In this document: positions 1 through 6,960 of the stretch, in pieces
How positions within the stretch are numbered: position 1 is the first letter of the stretch
Layout of the letters: every line of letters begins with the position of its first letter
Origin: SYIM01 sp041182885
Lineage (GTDB): Bacteria; Pseudomonadota; Gammaproteobacteria; Burkholderiales; Burkholderiaceae_E
NCBI GenBank assembly: GCA_049423065.1
Contig: JBMSQB010000133.1
Location: 1 to 7,306 of the forward strand
Length of the DNA: 7,306 nucleotides
Reading direction: 5' to 3'
Translations under genes and position numbers: made by a program
Notes under the pieces: generated by a model
What the model was told of the DNA's origin: nothing
The model's input: only the letters and a program-made list of their open reading frames with translations
Database searches by the model: none

Positions 1-3000
1 GGGGGTGCGATCACGGTGAGTGCAACGGTAAGCGGCAGCGGCAGCGACCTGTCGCTCATGCCGGCCTCTGGCGGCACCGTGAGCTTCGGCCGCACGGCCG
101 TGAGCGGCGACCTCACGGTGAGTACCGACGGCGCTGCCATCAGCCAGACCGGCTGGCTCGCGGTCGGGGGCCTCGCCCAGATCAGTGCAGCGGGCCAGTC
201 GGTGATGCTTGCCAATCCCGATAATGATTTCGGCGGGCGGACGGTGGTGACCGGTGGCACGGTGAGCGTGGCCGACATCAACGCCTTGACGCTCGAGGCG
301 CGCGCAAGCGGCAACCTCACGGTTCGTTCGGGCGGTGAACTCGCAATCGACCCGACGGTCTCGGGCAGTCTTGAGATCACCGCGATCGGCGGAAGCGTGC
401 GGTTTGCGCGCACGCTTGATCTGTCGCCGGGTGCAACGCTGCGGATCGATGGTGCGGACGCGGTACGGTTCGACGCCGGCATCGGCCTCACCGGTCCTGC
501 CTATGCCGACCCGGTGCGAATCACATCGTCGCGCGCAGGCGGCAGCGTGGTGAGCTTTGCGGCGGGCCTGCTTGCAGGCGACAGCAACAGCTTCGAACTC
601 GCGGGCGTTGGCCGCTTCGCGCCGCAGGTCCGGCTCGACAATGGCCGTCTGGTGCTCGATGACCTGGCGGTCCAGGGCATGGCCGGTGCGGCGCTTGCGC
701 TGCGCCCGGTAAACGGTCGCAGCGTCGCGCTGCTCGAGGTTGCAGACCTCGACATCGCGAGTTCGGGCGGCATGCAGCTTGATGGACAGATTCGGGCGGC
801 CACGCTGCTCGCGCGCTCGACTGCGGGTGCAATCTCGCAAGGCGCGGGTGCTTCGCTTCGAATCGACGGGTCCACCCGCCTTGAGGCAAGCGGCGACATC
901 TCCGTGCTGTCCGCAGACAACCGGTTTGCCGATACGGTCCGGTTGAGTGGCGCGGCCGTGGCGCTTCGCGACGGCAACGACCTCGATGTGGTGCTGAGCG
1001 CAAGCGGTGACTCGGTGCTGGCCTCGGCCGGCGCGCTGTCGGTGGTGGCAACGGTCACCGGAGCGGGCAACGATCTGCAGCTCGAGTCGGCGGGCGCCAT
1101 CACGCTGGGCGAACTGGCGGTTGGCGGCGCGTTGTCGACGAGCGGCAACGGAGCGCTGACCCAAACTGCGGCGCTTCGCGTGACGGGCCCGCTCTCGGTC
1201 TCTGCGGGCAGTGGCGCGGTGACGCTCGAGCACACGGGCAACCTGTTCGATGGCGCGGTCGCTGTTGTCAGCAGTGGCGCGGTCGCGGTTCGCGACACCA
1301 ATGCGCTGTCGCTCGCAGTGACCGGCAGCGCGAGCGTGCGTGTGGTCTCCGGCGGCGACCTTGCGGTCACCTCGGCGGGCGCACAGGCGCTGGTTCTCGA
1401 GGTGAGCAGCCCGGGTGATGTGACGATCCAGAGCGCAGGGGCGCTCGATCTCACCGCGCCTCTGGCCGCCGCCGGCAGCGATCTGACGGTCACCGCCGGT
1501 GGCGCGCTCAAGCTCGCATCGCTCCAGGTGGGTGGCGGCGTGTCGCTCACCGCGGCGGGCACGATCAGCCAGGGCGAAACCGCGATCACCGTTGGTGGTG
1601 CGGCCGACATCCGGTCGAACGCCGGCGCGGTGACGCTCGCGCGGATCGGCAACGTGTTCGGTGGAACTGTGAAGCTGGCAGGAACCTCGGCACAGCTGCG
1701 CGACACCGGGCCGCTTGGCATCGAGCTCAACCTGCAGGGCGATACGGTCATCGAGGCAACCGGTGACATCAGCCTGAGCGGGTCGGTCACTGGACCAGGC
1801 AGCGACCTGCGGGTGGTGCCGGGTGCGGGCGCGAAACTCACGCTGGGTGCGACCACCGTCGGCGGAGCGCTGGATGCCAGCAGCCAGGGCGCGTTTGCGG
1901 CTGGCGTACTGAACGTGACGGGCGACGCCCGGATCGTGAGCGCGGGCGCGGTGACGCAAACCGGCGACTGGACGATCGCGGGCGCGACGACACTGACCGC
2001 AACCGGCCAGGCGGTCACGCTTGGCCGCGCCGGCAATGACTTCGGTGGCGCGGTGAGCATCGCTTCGGGCGTGCTGCAGATTCGCGATCGCAGTGCGCTC
2101 GATCTGTCGGTCGCGGCAAGCGGCGCTGTGAACGCGCGCGCAGGCGGCATCCTGAGTTTGAGCGGCACGGTCACAGGCGAGGGCAATGGCCTGACGGCCG
2201 ATGTTGCAGGCGCCGTCCTGGGCGCGTTGACGGTGCCGGGCGATGTATCGCTCGCCAGCACCGGCGCGATATCGCAGTCTGGCGCGCTGGTGGTGGGCGG
2301 GACGACCACGGTCAGTGCTGCCGGCCAGAACGTGGCGCTGTCGTCTGCGAACAACCAGTTCACGGGCAATGTGAACGTGACGGGCGCCGCGGTCACCGTG
2401 ATCGATTCCGATACCGGGCTTGCGATCGGGTTCGACGCCAGTGCCGCGGTTCGACTTGAGAGCGCTGGCGCGCTGCGTGTGCTTCGTGGTGTCGGCACCG
2501 GTGCCGGCAGTGTCACGAGCTTGAAGAGTGCCGGCGCGACCGTGCTTGACTCGCTTGAGCTCTCGGGCGGCATGGCCTTGAGCGCGGGTGGTGCGGTCAC
2601 CCAGGGCGGTGCCCTGTTGGTGGGTGCGGCATCCACCATCGATGCGGGCACGCATGCCATCACGCTGGAGGCCGATGCCAACCGGTTTGTCGGGACGCTG
2701 GGCGTGAGCGGCAAAACGGTCGCGCTGCGGAGCGCCGGCGCGCTTACGCTCGCGCTTGCGGCGAGCGACGATGTCACGGTCACCAGCGCCGGTACGCTCA
2801 CGGTGTCGGGCGCGGTGAGCGGCTCGGGCAGCGACCTGACCCTCACAGGCAAGGGCAGCGAGGGTGTGCAGCTGGGCTCGCTCGCGGTGGGCGGGGCACT
2901 GTCGCTGAATGCAGCGGGCCCCATCACGCAGGCAGCTGGCAGTGCGATCAAGGTGGGCGCCAATGCTGTCGTTGATGCTGGCGATGCGGCGGTCACGCTC

Positions 3001-6000
3001 ACGGCTGCGGGCAACGATCTGGCGGGCGAACTGAGCGTTGCCGGTGGACGCATTTCGGTTGGTTCTGACAAATCGCTCACCGTCGAGATCGATTCCACCA
3101 GCGATGCCCGGGTTCAGGCAGGCGTTGGCCTCACGGTCAAGCGTGCGTCCGTGCAGGGCGAGGCGAGTGATCTGCGGCTTGAGTCGCTGGGCGCAATCTC
3201 GCTGGGCGAGATCGTGGTGGGCGATGGGCTTTCGATCAGCGCGGGCGGCGCGGTCACGCAAACCGCGGCGCTGCGGGTTGCCGGTGCAAGCGACATCATT
3301 GCCACCGGACAAACCGTGACGCTCGCCAACGCAGCCAACGACTTTGGCGGCTTGACCAAGCTCCAGGCCAGGCAGGCCGCGGTGCGTGACAGCAACGACC
3401 TGCGGATCGAACTGACCGCCCAGGCCGACTCCAGCGTCAACGCGGCCGGCGCACTGAACCTGGCCGGGTCGCTTACTGGCGCTGGCACCAATCTGACAGC
3501 GAAGTCCTCTGCGCTGCTGTCGGTCGAGGGTCTGGCGGTGGCGGGCGCCCTCAAGCTTGAGGGCGAGGCGTCGGTCTCGCTGGGTGCAACCACGGTGGGC
3601 GGCGATCTGCAGGTGACTGCTGCGGGTGAGCTCGCGCAGAGCGGTGTGGTCCGCGTGACGGGCAACAGCACCTTCAATGCACGCGACGGTGCCATCAAGA
3701 TCACCCAGACCACGGGAACCCTCACAGGCGGCGCAAGCTTCGCGGGCAGCGCCTTGCAGATCAGCGGTGCGGTCGCGCTGTCGGCCGGGCCGTCGGCTGC
3801 GCTTGAAAACGACGCGGTCCGGGTGCAGTCAGCCCTGCGCGGAAGCACGGCGGCAAACGACGCGCTCACGCTGTCGGCCGCTGGAGGCTCCATCGTGTTC
3901 GAGCAGCCGATCGGCGATTCGGCCGACGGGCGACTCGAGGCGCTCACCGTCAACGAGGCTGTCAACCTGACCTTCAAGCGCGACGTGCGGCTCGACGGTG
4001 ATCTCACGCTGCGCGCAAGCGGCAAGGTTGTCTTCAGCCAGGCGCTGGCGCTCGCTGCGGGCGGACGGCTCATCATCGAAGGCGCGGATTTGGTGGAATT
4101 TGCGCAAGGGCTCTCATTCGCGGGCGATGCGAAAGCCGACGCGGTGTCGATCAGCGCCGCAACTGGCGATCAGACCGAGGTGCGCTTTGCTGGCGGCATC
4201 CTGCAGGGCGATGCCAACCGCATCGTGCTGACCGGTATCCGATCGGCCAACGTGGGCGTTGCGCCGTCCCAGCAGGGCGCGAGTGTGCTGACATCGCTTG
4301 CGCTTGCCGGTCAGGCAGGCGCCGAGCTCAAGATTGCTCCGGCAGTCGCCGGCAGCGCGGTGACGGTGTCGGCCCAGTCGCTTTCGGTCAGCAACATCGA
4401 CGATGTGAAGCTCGAGGTGTCGCTTGATGTCGGAACCCTGACGCTGGGTGCGACATTGGGTCAGATCACCCAGGCGGCGGAAACGAGCGTCCGGGTCACG
4501 GGCGCGGCAACGCTGGAGGCGCGCGACACCCTGCTGACTCAGGCGGGCAATCAGTTTGCCGGGCAGGTGACGGTTCGTGGTGCGGCTGCGACCGTGGTTG
4601 ATCAGGACGCGCTGTCCGTGACGCTCGATGCGACCGGCAAGGTGTCGCTCGAGGCGGGCGGTGCGCTCGCGGTCGGCGGCCAACTGGCCGGCGCGGCGGG
4701 CAACCTTGAACTTCGGACCCCGGCCGGTGTGAGCCTTGGCGAACTGCAGGTGGGCGGCGCGATGACGCTTGCGGCTGCGGGTGCGATCACCCAAACGGGT
4801 GATGTGCGCGTCGCCGGGTCCAGTGCAATCGGCGGTGGAGCGGGCGGTGCAATCACCCTGGACCGTGTCGGCAACGACTTCGGGGCGACGGTCACGGTGA
4901 CCGGTCGGTCGGCCACGATCGCCGATCGCAATGCGCTGACGGTGGTGCTTGATCTCGTCGGTGACCAGTCGGTTGGCGCAGCCTCGGCCACGCTTCGGGC
5001 GGCGGGTACGCTCGCCCTCAGCGGACGCGTGGCCGGTGACCAGGCGACGCTGTCGGCGGGCAGCCAGTCGGGCGAACTCTCTGCCGGCAGTCTGGTGGTG
5101 GACGGAAACGCGACGCTGTCTGGTGCTGCGGGCCTTGTCCGTCTGGGTGCGACCCAGGTCAAGGGTGATCTGCTGCTCGAAGGCGCGGTGGCCCAGACGG
5201 CGGCGCTCCGGGTGGGCGGTGCAACCGAGATCCGGGCGGCTGGTCGGGACGTCAACCTGTCGCGTGAAGACAACCGTTTCGATGGTGCAGTTCGACTGGA
5301 GGCCGCCACGGCCCAGCTGGTTGATCGGGGGGCGCTTGACCTGTCGCTGAAGGTCACTGGCGACGCGTCGGTGAGAGCGGTGGGCGGCGCGCTGCGCGCT
5401 ACGGTGCAGTCGAGCGGAGCCGACAGCCGACTCTCGATCCGTACCGACCGTGAGGGCGATGCTGCGGGCGAGGTCACCCTGACCAACAGCAATATCGCCG
5501 GGCGTGTGGACATCGATTCGGCCGGTGATGTTTCCCTGGATTCGCAGGGCGACATCGGTATCGGGCGGATCGAAGCTTCAAAAGGGGCGATCCGGATCAC
5601 CAGTGGCGGTGCAATCTACGACTCCACCGACGGCTCGGGCATCAACATCCGCTCATCCGGCGCGCTGCGATTGTCCGCAGTCGGCGGCATCGGAGCATTC
5701 GGCCCGGGAAGCTTGCGGACCGATGTCGGCACCGTCGAGGCGCGGAACGAGGCGAGCGGCGATGTCGTGATCGCCGGTGCCAACGGCCTGCGACTCGGGC
5801 CGGACGGCGTCGTCAACGGGTCAGACAAGGGCTGGGTGGTGCTGCTCGCGGACAGCGGGCGGGTTGAGCCTGGCAAGATCGAGGCGCGCAGCGGCCGGTC
5901 GGTCATGTTGACCGGCAAGACCGCGATCACGCAGAAGGAAGCGGTGGCGCTGGTCGGGATGATGACCAGCGGCGGGGCCAGCGAGACGACGGCGTCTCCG

Positions 6001-6834
6001 TTCGGTGAGGCGAAGGCCTCAGGGGCTGCAGCCCCCATCCTTCTGGAGAGCACCGCGAGCGTTCTCTCCGCGGGTCTCAAGGCGGCGACCGAGGGTTTGC
6101 TCGGCAGCGGCAGTGCAATCCCGATCACGCAGTTGATGGCAACGCGTGGCAATGCGGCACCGGTCACCACCAGCGGCCGGCTGATCGCGGAATCGGCGCC
6201 GCAGACGGTCTCCGAGCGGCCTGCGTCCACCGTCCTGGTGCCGGTGTCACAGACCCCGAGCGCCTCGCTGTCGCTTCAAACAACAGATAGCGCGGCCCGT
6301 ACGCCATCATCACGGTCGGCTTCAGTGCCGAGCACAACCGTCGCGCCGGCCCAGGCGCCTGAAGCGCCGCCCGCCGGCGGTCAGGCACTGCCCGCCGACG
6401 GCGCTGGCTCGCCTGCCGCGCCGCCCGCAGGCGCACCGGTGCCGGCAGGCGCCTCGCCCGCTCCGGTGCAGCCGGTTGAACCGGCTCAGCCGGGCGACCC
6501 GGCAGCCAGCCCCGAGCCAGTCACGCCCTCGCAGGATGGACCGCGCAGCGACCAGCGGCAGGCGGAGCCGGTCGATGTTGCAGGCGACGCCGAGGTTCCG
6601 CGTCTGCTGACGGGATGGCGCGCGCGGGTGGGCAGCGTCTACCTGGGTCTGTCCGACAAATTGTCTCGCTGGCTCGATCCGAGCGCAGGGGTTGATCAGC
6701 GCCAGGACAGGGAGACCCATCCGGCCGCCGAATCCGACGCCACGGCAGACAGTGGTTCGACCGAAGACATGGGGTCGCCCGACCCGGTCGTTGCTGCGCG
6801 CAGCGACCCGCCGGGCAGCCGACAGGAGGGCTAG
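1..6834 (+). CDS. Giant FHA-like beta-helix surface/secreted protein, 5'-partial
   Basis: This frame is open from the first base to a TAG at 6832-6834, giving 2277 visible codons. The residues before GTG 16 (GGAIT) already fit the repeat consensus, so GTG 16 is internal and the true start lies upstream. The protein is dominated by Gly, Ala, Ser, Thr, Val and Leu in alternating hydrophobic/small patterns typical of right-handed beta-helix exoproteins such as filamentous hemagglutinins. It has about 13 modules, then a non-modular beta-rich end domain, a Pro/Ala-rich stretch, a basic segment with two Trp, and an acidic tail. I found no Cys and only a handful of Trp and Tyr, as is common for large secreted adhesins. 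The TPS or signal-peptide N-terminal domain is not visible, so the export route is unknown. Adhesion or biofilm-matrix function is inferred from architecture only. An S-layer-like or other cell-surface structural protein is the main alternative. Confidence 0.88.
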   Translation, partial: GGAITVSATVSGSGSDLSLMPASGGTVSFGRTAVSGDLTVSTDGAAISQTGWLAVGGLAQISAAGQSVMLANPDNDFGGRTVVTGGTVSVADINALTLEARASGNLTVRSGGELAIDPTVSGSLEITAIGGSVRFARTLDLSPGATLRIDGADAVRFDAGIGLTGPAYADPVRITSSRAGGSVVSFAAGLLAGDSNSFELAGVGRFAPQVRLDNGRLVLDDLAVQGMAGAALALRPVNGRSVALLEVADLDIASSGGMQLDGQIRAATLLARSTAGAISQGAGASLRIDGSTRLEASGDISVLSADNRFADTVRLSGAAVALRDGNDLDVVLSASGDSVLASAGALSVVATVTGAGNDLQLESAGAITLGELAVGGALSTSGNGALTQTAALRVTGPLSVSAGSGAVTLEHTGNLFDGAVAVVSSGAVAVRDTNALSLAVTGSASVRVVSGGDLAVTSAGAQALVLEVSSPGDVTIQSAGALDLTAPLAAAGSDLTVTAGGALKLASLQVGGGVSLTAAGTISQGETAITVGGAADIRSNAGAVTLARIGNVFGGTVKLAGTSAQLRDTGPLGIELNLQGDTVIEATGDISLSGSVTGPGSDLRVVPGAGAKLTLGATTVGGALDASSQGAFAAGVLNVTGDARIVSAGAVTQTGDWTIAGATTLTATGQAVTLGRAGNDFGGAVSIASGVLQIRDRSALDLSVAASGAVNARAGGILSLSGTVTGEGNGLTADVAGAVLGALTVPGDVSLASTGAISQSGALVVGGTTTVSAAGQNVALSSANNQFTGNVNVTGAAVTVIDSDTGLAIGFDASAAVRLESAGALRVLRGVGTGAGSVTSLKSAGATVLDSLELSGGMALSAGGAVTQGGALLVGAASTIDAGTHAITLEADANRFVGTLGVSGKTVALRSAGALTLALAASDDVTVTSAGTLTVSGAVSGSGSDLTLTGKGSEGVQLGSLAVGGALSLNAAGPITQAAGSAIKVGANAVVDAGDAAVTLTAAGNDLAGELSVAGGRISVGSDKSLTVEIDSTSDARVQAGVGLTVKRASVQGEASDLRLESLGAISLGEIVVGDGLSISAGGAVTQTAALRVAGASDIIATGQTVTLANAANDFGGLTKLQARQAAVRDSNDLRIELTAQADSSVNAAGALNLAGSLTGAGTNLTAKSSALLSVEGLAVAGALKLEGEASVSLGATTVGGDLQVTAAGELAQSGVVRVTGNSTFNARDGAIKITQTTGTLTGGASFAGSALQISGAVALSAGPSAALENDAVRVQSALRGSTAANDALTLSAAGGSIVFEQPIGDSADGRLEALTVNEAVNLTFKRDVRLDGDLTLRASGKVVFSQALALAAGGRLIIEGADLVEFAQGLSFAGDAKADAVSISAATGDQTEVRFAGGILQGDANRIVLTGIRSANVGVAPSQQGASVLTSLALAGQAGAELKIAPAVAGSAVTVSAQSLSVSNIDDVKLEVSLDVGTLTLGATLGQITQAAETSVRVTGAATLEARDTLLTQAGNQFAGQVTVRGAAATVVDQDALSVTLDATGKVSLEAGGALAVGGQLAGAAGNLELRTPAGVSLGELQVGGAMTLAAAGAITQTGDVRVAGSSAIGGGAGGAITLDRVGNDFGATVTVTGRSATIADRNALTVVLDLVGDQSVGAASATLRAAGTLALSGRVAGDQATLSAGSQSGELSAGSLVVDGNATLSGAAGLVRLGATQVKGDLLLEGAVAQTAALRVGGATEIRAAGRDVNLSREDNRFDGAVRLEAATAQLVDRGALDLSLKVTGDASVRAVGGALRATVQSSGADSRLSIRTDREGDAAGEVTLTNSNIAGRVDIDSAGDVSLDSQGDIGIGRIEASKGAIRITSGGAIYDSTDGSGINIRSSGALRLSAVGGIGAFGPGSLRTDVGTVEARNEASGDVVIAGANGLRLGPDGVVNGSDKGWVVLLADSGRVEPGKIEARSGRSVMLTGKTAITQKEAVALVGMMTSGGASETTASPFGEAKASGAAAPILLESTASVLSAGLKAATEGLLGSGSAIPITQLMATRGNAAPVTTSGRLIAESAPQTVSERPASTVLVPVSQTPSASLSLQTTDSAARTPSSRSASVPSTTVAPAQAPEAPPAGGQALPADGAGSPAAPPAGAPVPAGASPAPVQPVEPAQPGDPAASPEPVTPSQDGPRSDQRQAEPVDVAGDAEVPRLLTGWRARVGSVYLGLSDKLSRWLDPSAGVDQRQDRETHPAAESDATADSGSTEDMGSPDPVVAARSDPPGSRQEG
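361..933 (+). repeat. Large variant module, copy 1
   Basis: This stretch departs from the ordinary module. Its landmarks are a G-x-LRIDGAD-x-V-x-F strand, an ADPV-x-I strand, a V-x-FA-x-G-[LI]-L-x-GD turn, a Q-[GQ]-rich segment with a LAL strand, an ALAL-x-P-x-x-G-x-x-V strand, then AGAISQ leading into the NRFAD anchor at 919. The same order of landmarks recurs in the copy at 3991-4563, and the two differ in length by only about one codon. It probably folds as a longer or wider section of the beta-helix. Boundaries are approximate. Confidence 0.7.
3991..4563 (+). repeat. Large variant module, copy 2
   Basis: This is the second copy of the variant module at 361-933. It shows G-x-LIIEGADLVEF, ADAVSI, V-x-FAGGILQGDAN, a LALAGQAGAEL strand, IAP-x-x-AGSAV, then LGQITQ leading to the NQFAG anchor at 4549. 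The offset between copies is 3633 nt at the start and 3630 nt at the anchor. It is preceded by a degenerate module (about 3700-3990) with GGSIVF and LTFKRDV strands that lacks the Asn-aromatic anchor. Only three further ordinary anchors follow before the end domain. Confidence 0.7.
5461..5940 (+). other. Non-modular beta-rich end domain of the giant protein
   Basis: After the last module (anchor 5272) the repeat rhythm gives way to shorter strands: VDIDSAGDVSLDSQGDIGIG, then I-x-ITSGGAIYDS, IRSSGALRLSAVGGIG, L-x-TDVGT-x-EARN, SGDVVIAGANGLRLG and GWVVLLADSG. The order 'ITSGGAI-D, ALRLSA--GIG, T-VGT--A-N, SGD--I-----L-LG' resembles the closing region of many large FHA-type proteins, recalled as a pattern and not searched. 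It contains one of the few Tyr and one of the few Trp of the protein. I infer a closing section or cap of the beta-helix. Confidence 0.55.
6316..6579 (+). other. Pro/Ala-rich low-complexity stretch of the giant protein
   Basis: The encoded residues are dense in Pro and Ala with Gly, Ser, Glu and Gln (APAQAPEAPPAGG, PAAPPAGAPVPAGASPAP and PVEPAQPGDPA occur in order). No secondary-structure pattern is visible. Such stretches commonly act as extended spacers or periplasm/cell-wall-spanning linkers between an exposed body and a terminal segment. The preceding 5935-6315 is a Ser/Thr/Ala-rich linker with one possible amphipathic helix (LLESTASVLSAGLKAATEGL). Confidence 0.75.
6595..6831 (+). other. 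Basic Trp-containing segment and acidic C-terminal tail
   Basis: After the Pro-rich stretch the protein resumes an ordered-looking segment of about 30 residues (PRLLTGWRARVGSVYLGLSD followed by KLSRWLDP). It has two Trp, one Tyr, several Arg/Lys and regularly spaced Leu, consistent with an amphipathic helix. A hydrophilic Asp/Glu/Ser-rich tail follows and ends in SRQEG. It is neither a transmembrane barrel nor an LPXTG- or PEP-CTERM-type sorting signal. Its role is unknown; a retention, anchoring or export-signal function is conceivable but unsupported. Confidence 0.55.
6824..6829 (+). promoter_or_regulatory. Strong ribosome-binding site ahead of GTG 6838
   Basis: AGGAGG is a full match to the Shine-Dalgarno core. 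It lies inside the last codons of the giant gene and is 8 nt before a GTG at 6838 that is only 3 nt past the TAG. The placement suggests translational coupling. It is the strongest of the three sites competing to start the downstream gene. Confidence 0.6.
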
Positions 6835-6880
6835 GCCGTGAACCTGTTTTTCCGCGGTTGGACGGGCCAGGCACTCTGGA

Positions 6881-6909
6881 AAGACAAAGGCTTGAAAATC
6901 CGCTATACA
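6881..6909 (+). promoter_or_regulatory. Weak candidate sigma70-type promoter
   Basis: AAGACA (6881-6886) and TATACA (6904-6909) are separated by 17 nt. Each matches 4 of 6 bases of the -35 and -10 consensus. It lies in the lowest-GC stretch of the window, upstream of two of the possible starts of the TolC-like gene, and would allow transcription independent of the giant gene. The matches are weak enough to occur by chance. Confidence 0.2.
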
Positions 6910-6947
6910 CGCGATGGCGATAACGGACGCTTTCGGGCGTCGCTTCT

Positions 6948-6953
6948 AAGGGA
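6948..6953 (+). promoter_or_regulatory. Ribosome-binding site ahead of ATG 6961
   Basis: AAGGGA lies 7 nt before ATG 6961, the only ATG in the downstream gene's frame in this region. It is a moderate match. Confidence 0.45.
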
Positions 6954-6960
6954 ATGGGTA

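Larger units (their letters stand above)
1..5540 (+). repeat. Array of about 13 diverged beta-helix modules
   Basis: The modules can be anchored on an N-x-[FL]-x-G-like motif at 223, 919, 1240, 1651, 2035, 2353, 2680, 3013, 3337, about 3715 (degenerate), 4549, 4873 and 5272. Each typically runs: VTL...NDFGG, a short strand pair, [RV]D-x-x-AL-x-L, a GD-x-x-V-x-A-x-G-x-L strand, VTG-x-GSDL, a [LI]G-x-L-x-VGG turn, an AAG-x-[IV][ST]Q signature, then [LV]-x-V-x-GA leading to the next anchor. Ordinary spacing is 318-333 nt (106-111 residues). Longer spacings of 378-411 nt carry extra strands, and spacings of 696 and 834 nt contain the large variant module. Similarity is clear in protein but weak in DNA, because synonymous positions have diverged. 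The array is therefore old, not a recent tandem amplification. Confidence 0.85.
6835..6960 (+). other. Low-bias leader between the two genes (or N-terminal extension)
   Basis: The segment is open in the frame of the downstream gene and would encode MNLFFRGWTGQALWKDKG and so on if started at GTG 6838. It contains codons unusual here (CTA, AGG, GTA, several AAA) and is less GC-rich than its surroundings. Over 6838-7017, 35 of 60 codons end in G or C, against about 79 of the 96 codons after 7018. It may therefore be an untranslated or regulatory leader rather than protein. No Rho-independent terminator with a T-tract was seen. Confidence 0.5.

Noticed and set aside
16..18. GTG 16 as the start of the giant protein
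   Set aside because: The frame is open to base 1 and the residues before it fit the repeat pattern. There is no ribosome-binding site and no signal peptide after it.
501..3098. Long minus-strand open frame of 865 codons overlapping the giant gene
   Set aside because: It is antisense to strongly patterned coding sequence. Its product is a Ser/Pro/Ala/Thr-rich mirror of the repeats with no recognisable domain. Long antisense frames are expected where GC-ending codons dominate and stop codons are rare.
3114..4076. Minus-strand frame of 320 codons
   Set aside because: It lies antisense to the module array and its composition mirrors the repeats. No start signal or domain is visible.
6926..6941. 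Hairpin GACGC-TTTCGG-GCGTC as a terminator between the genes
   Set aside because: The stem is only 5-6 bp and no T-tract follows. It sits directly before a possible ribosome-binding site, so termination is not supported, although a minor effect on translation is possible.
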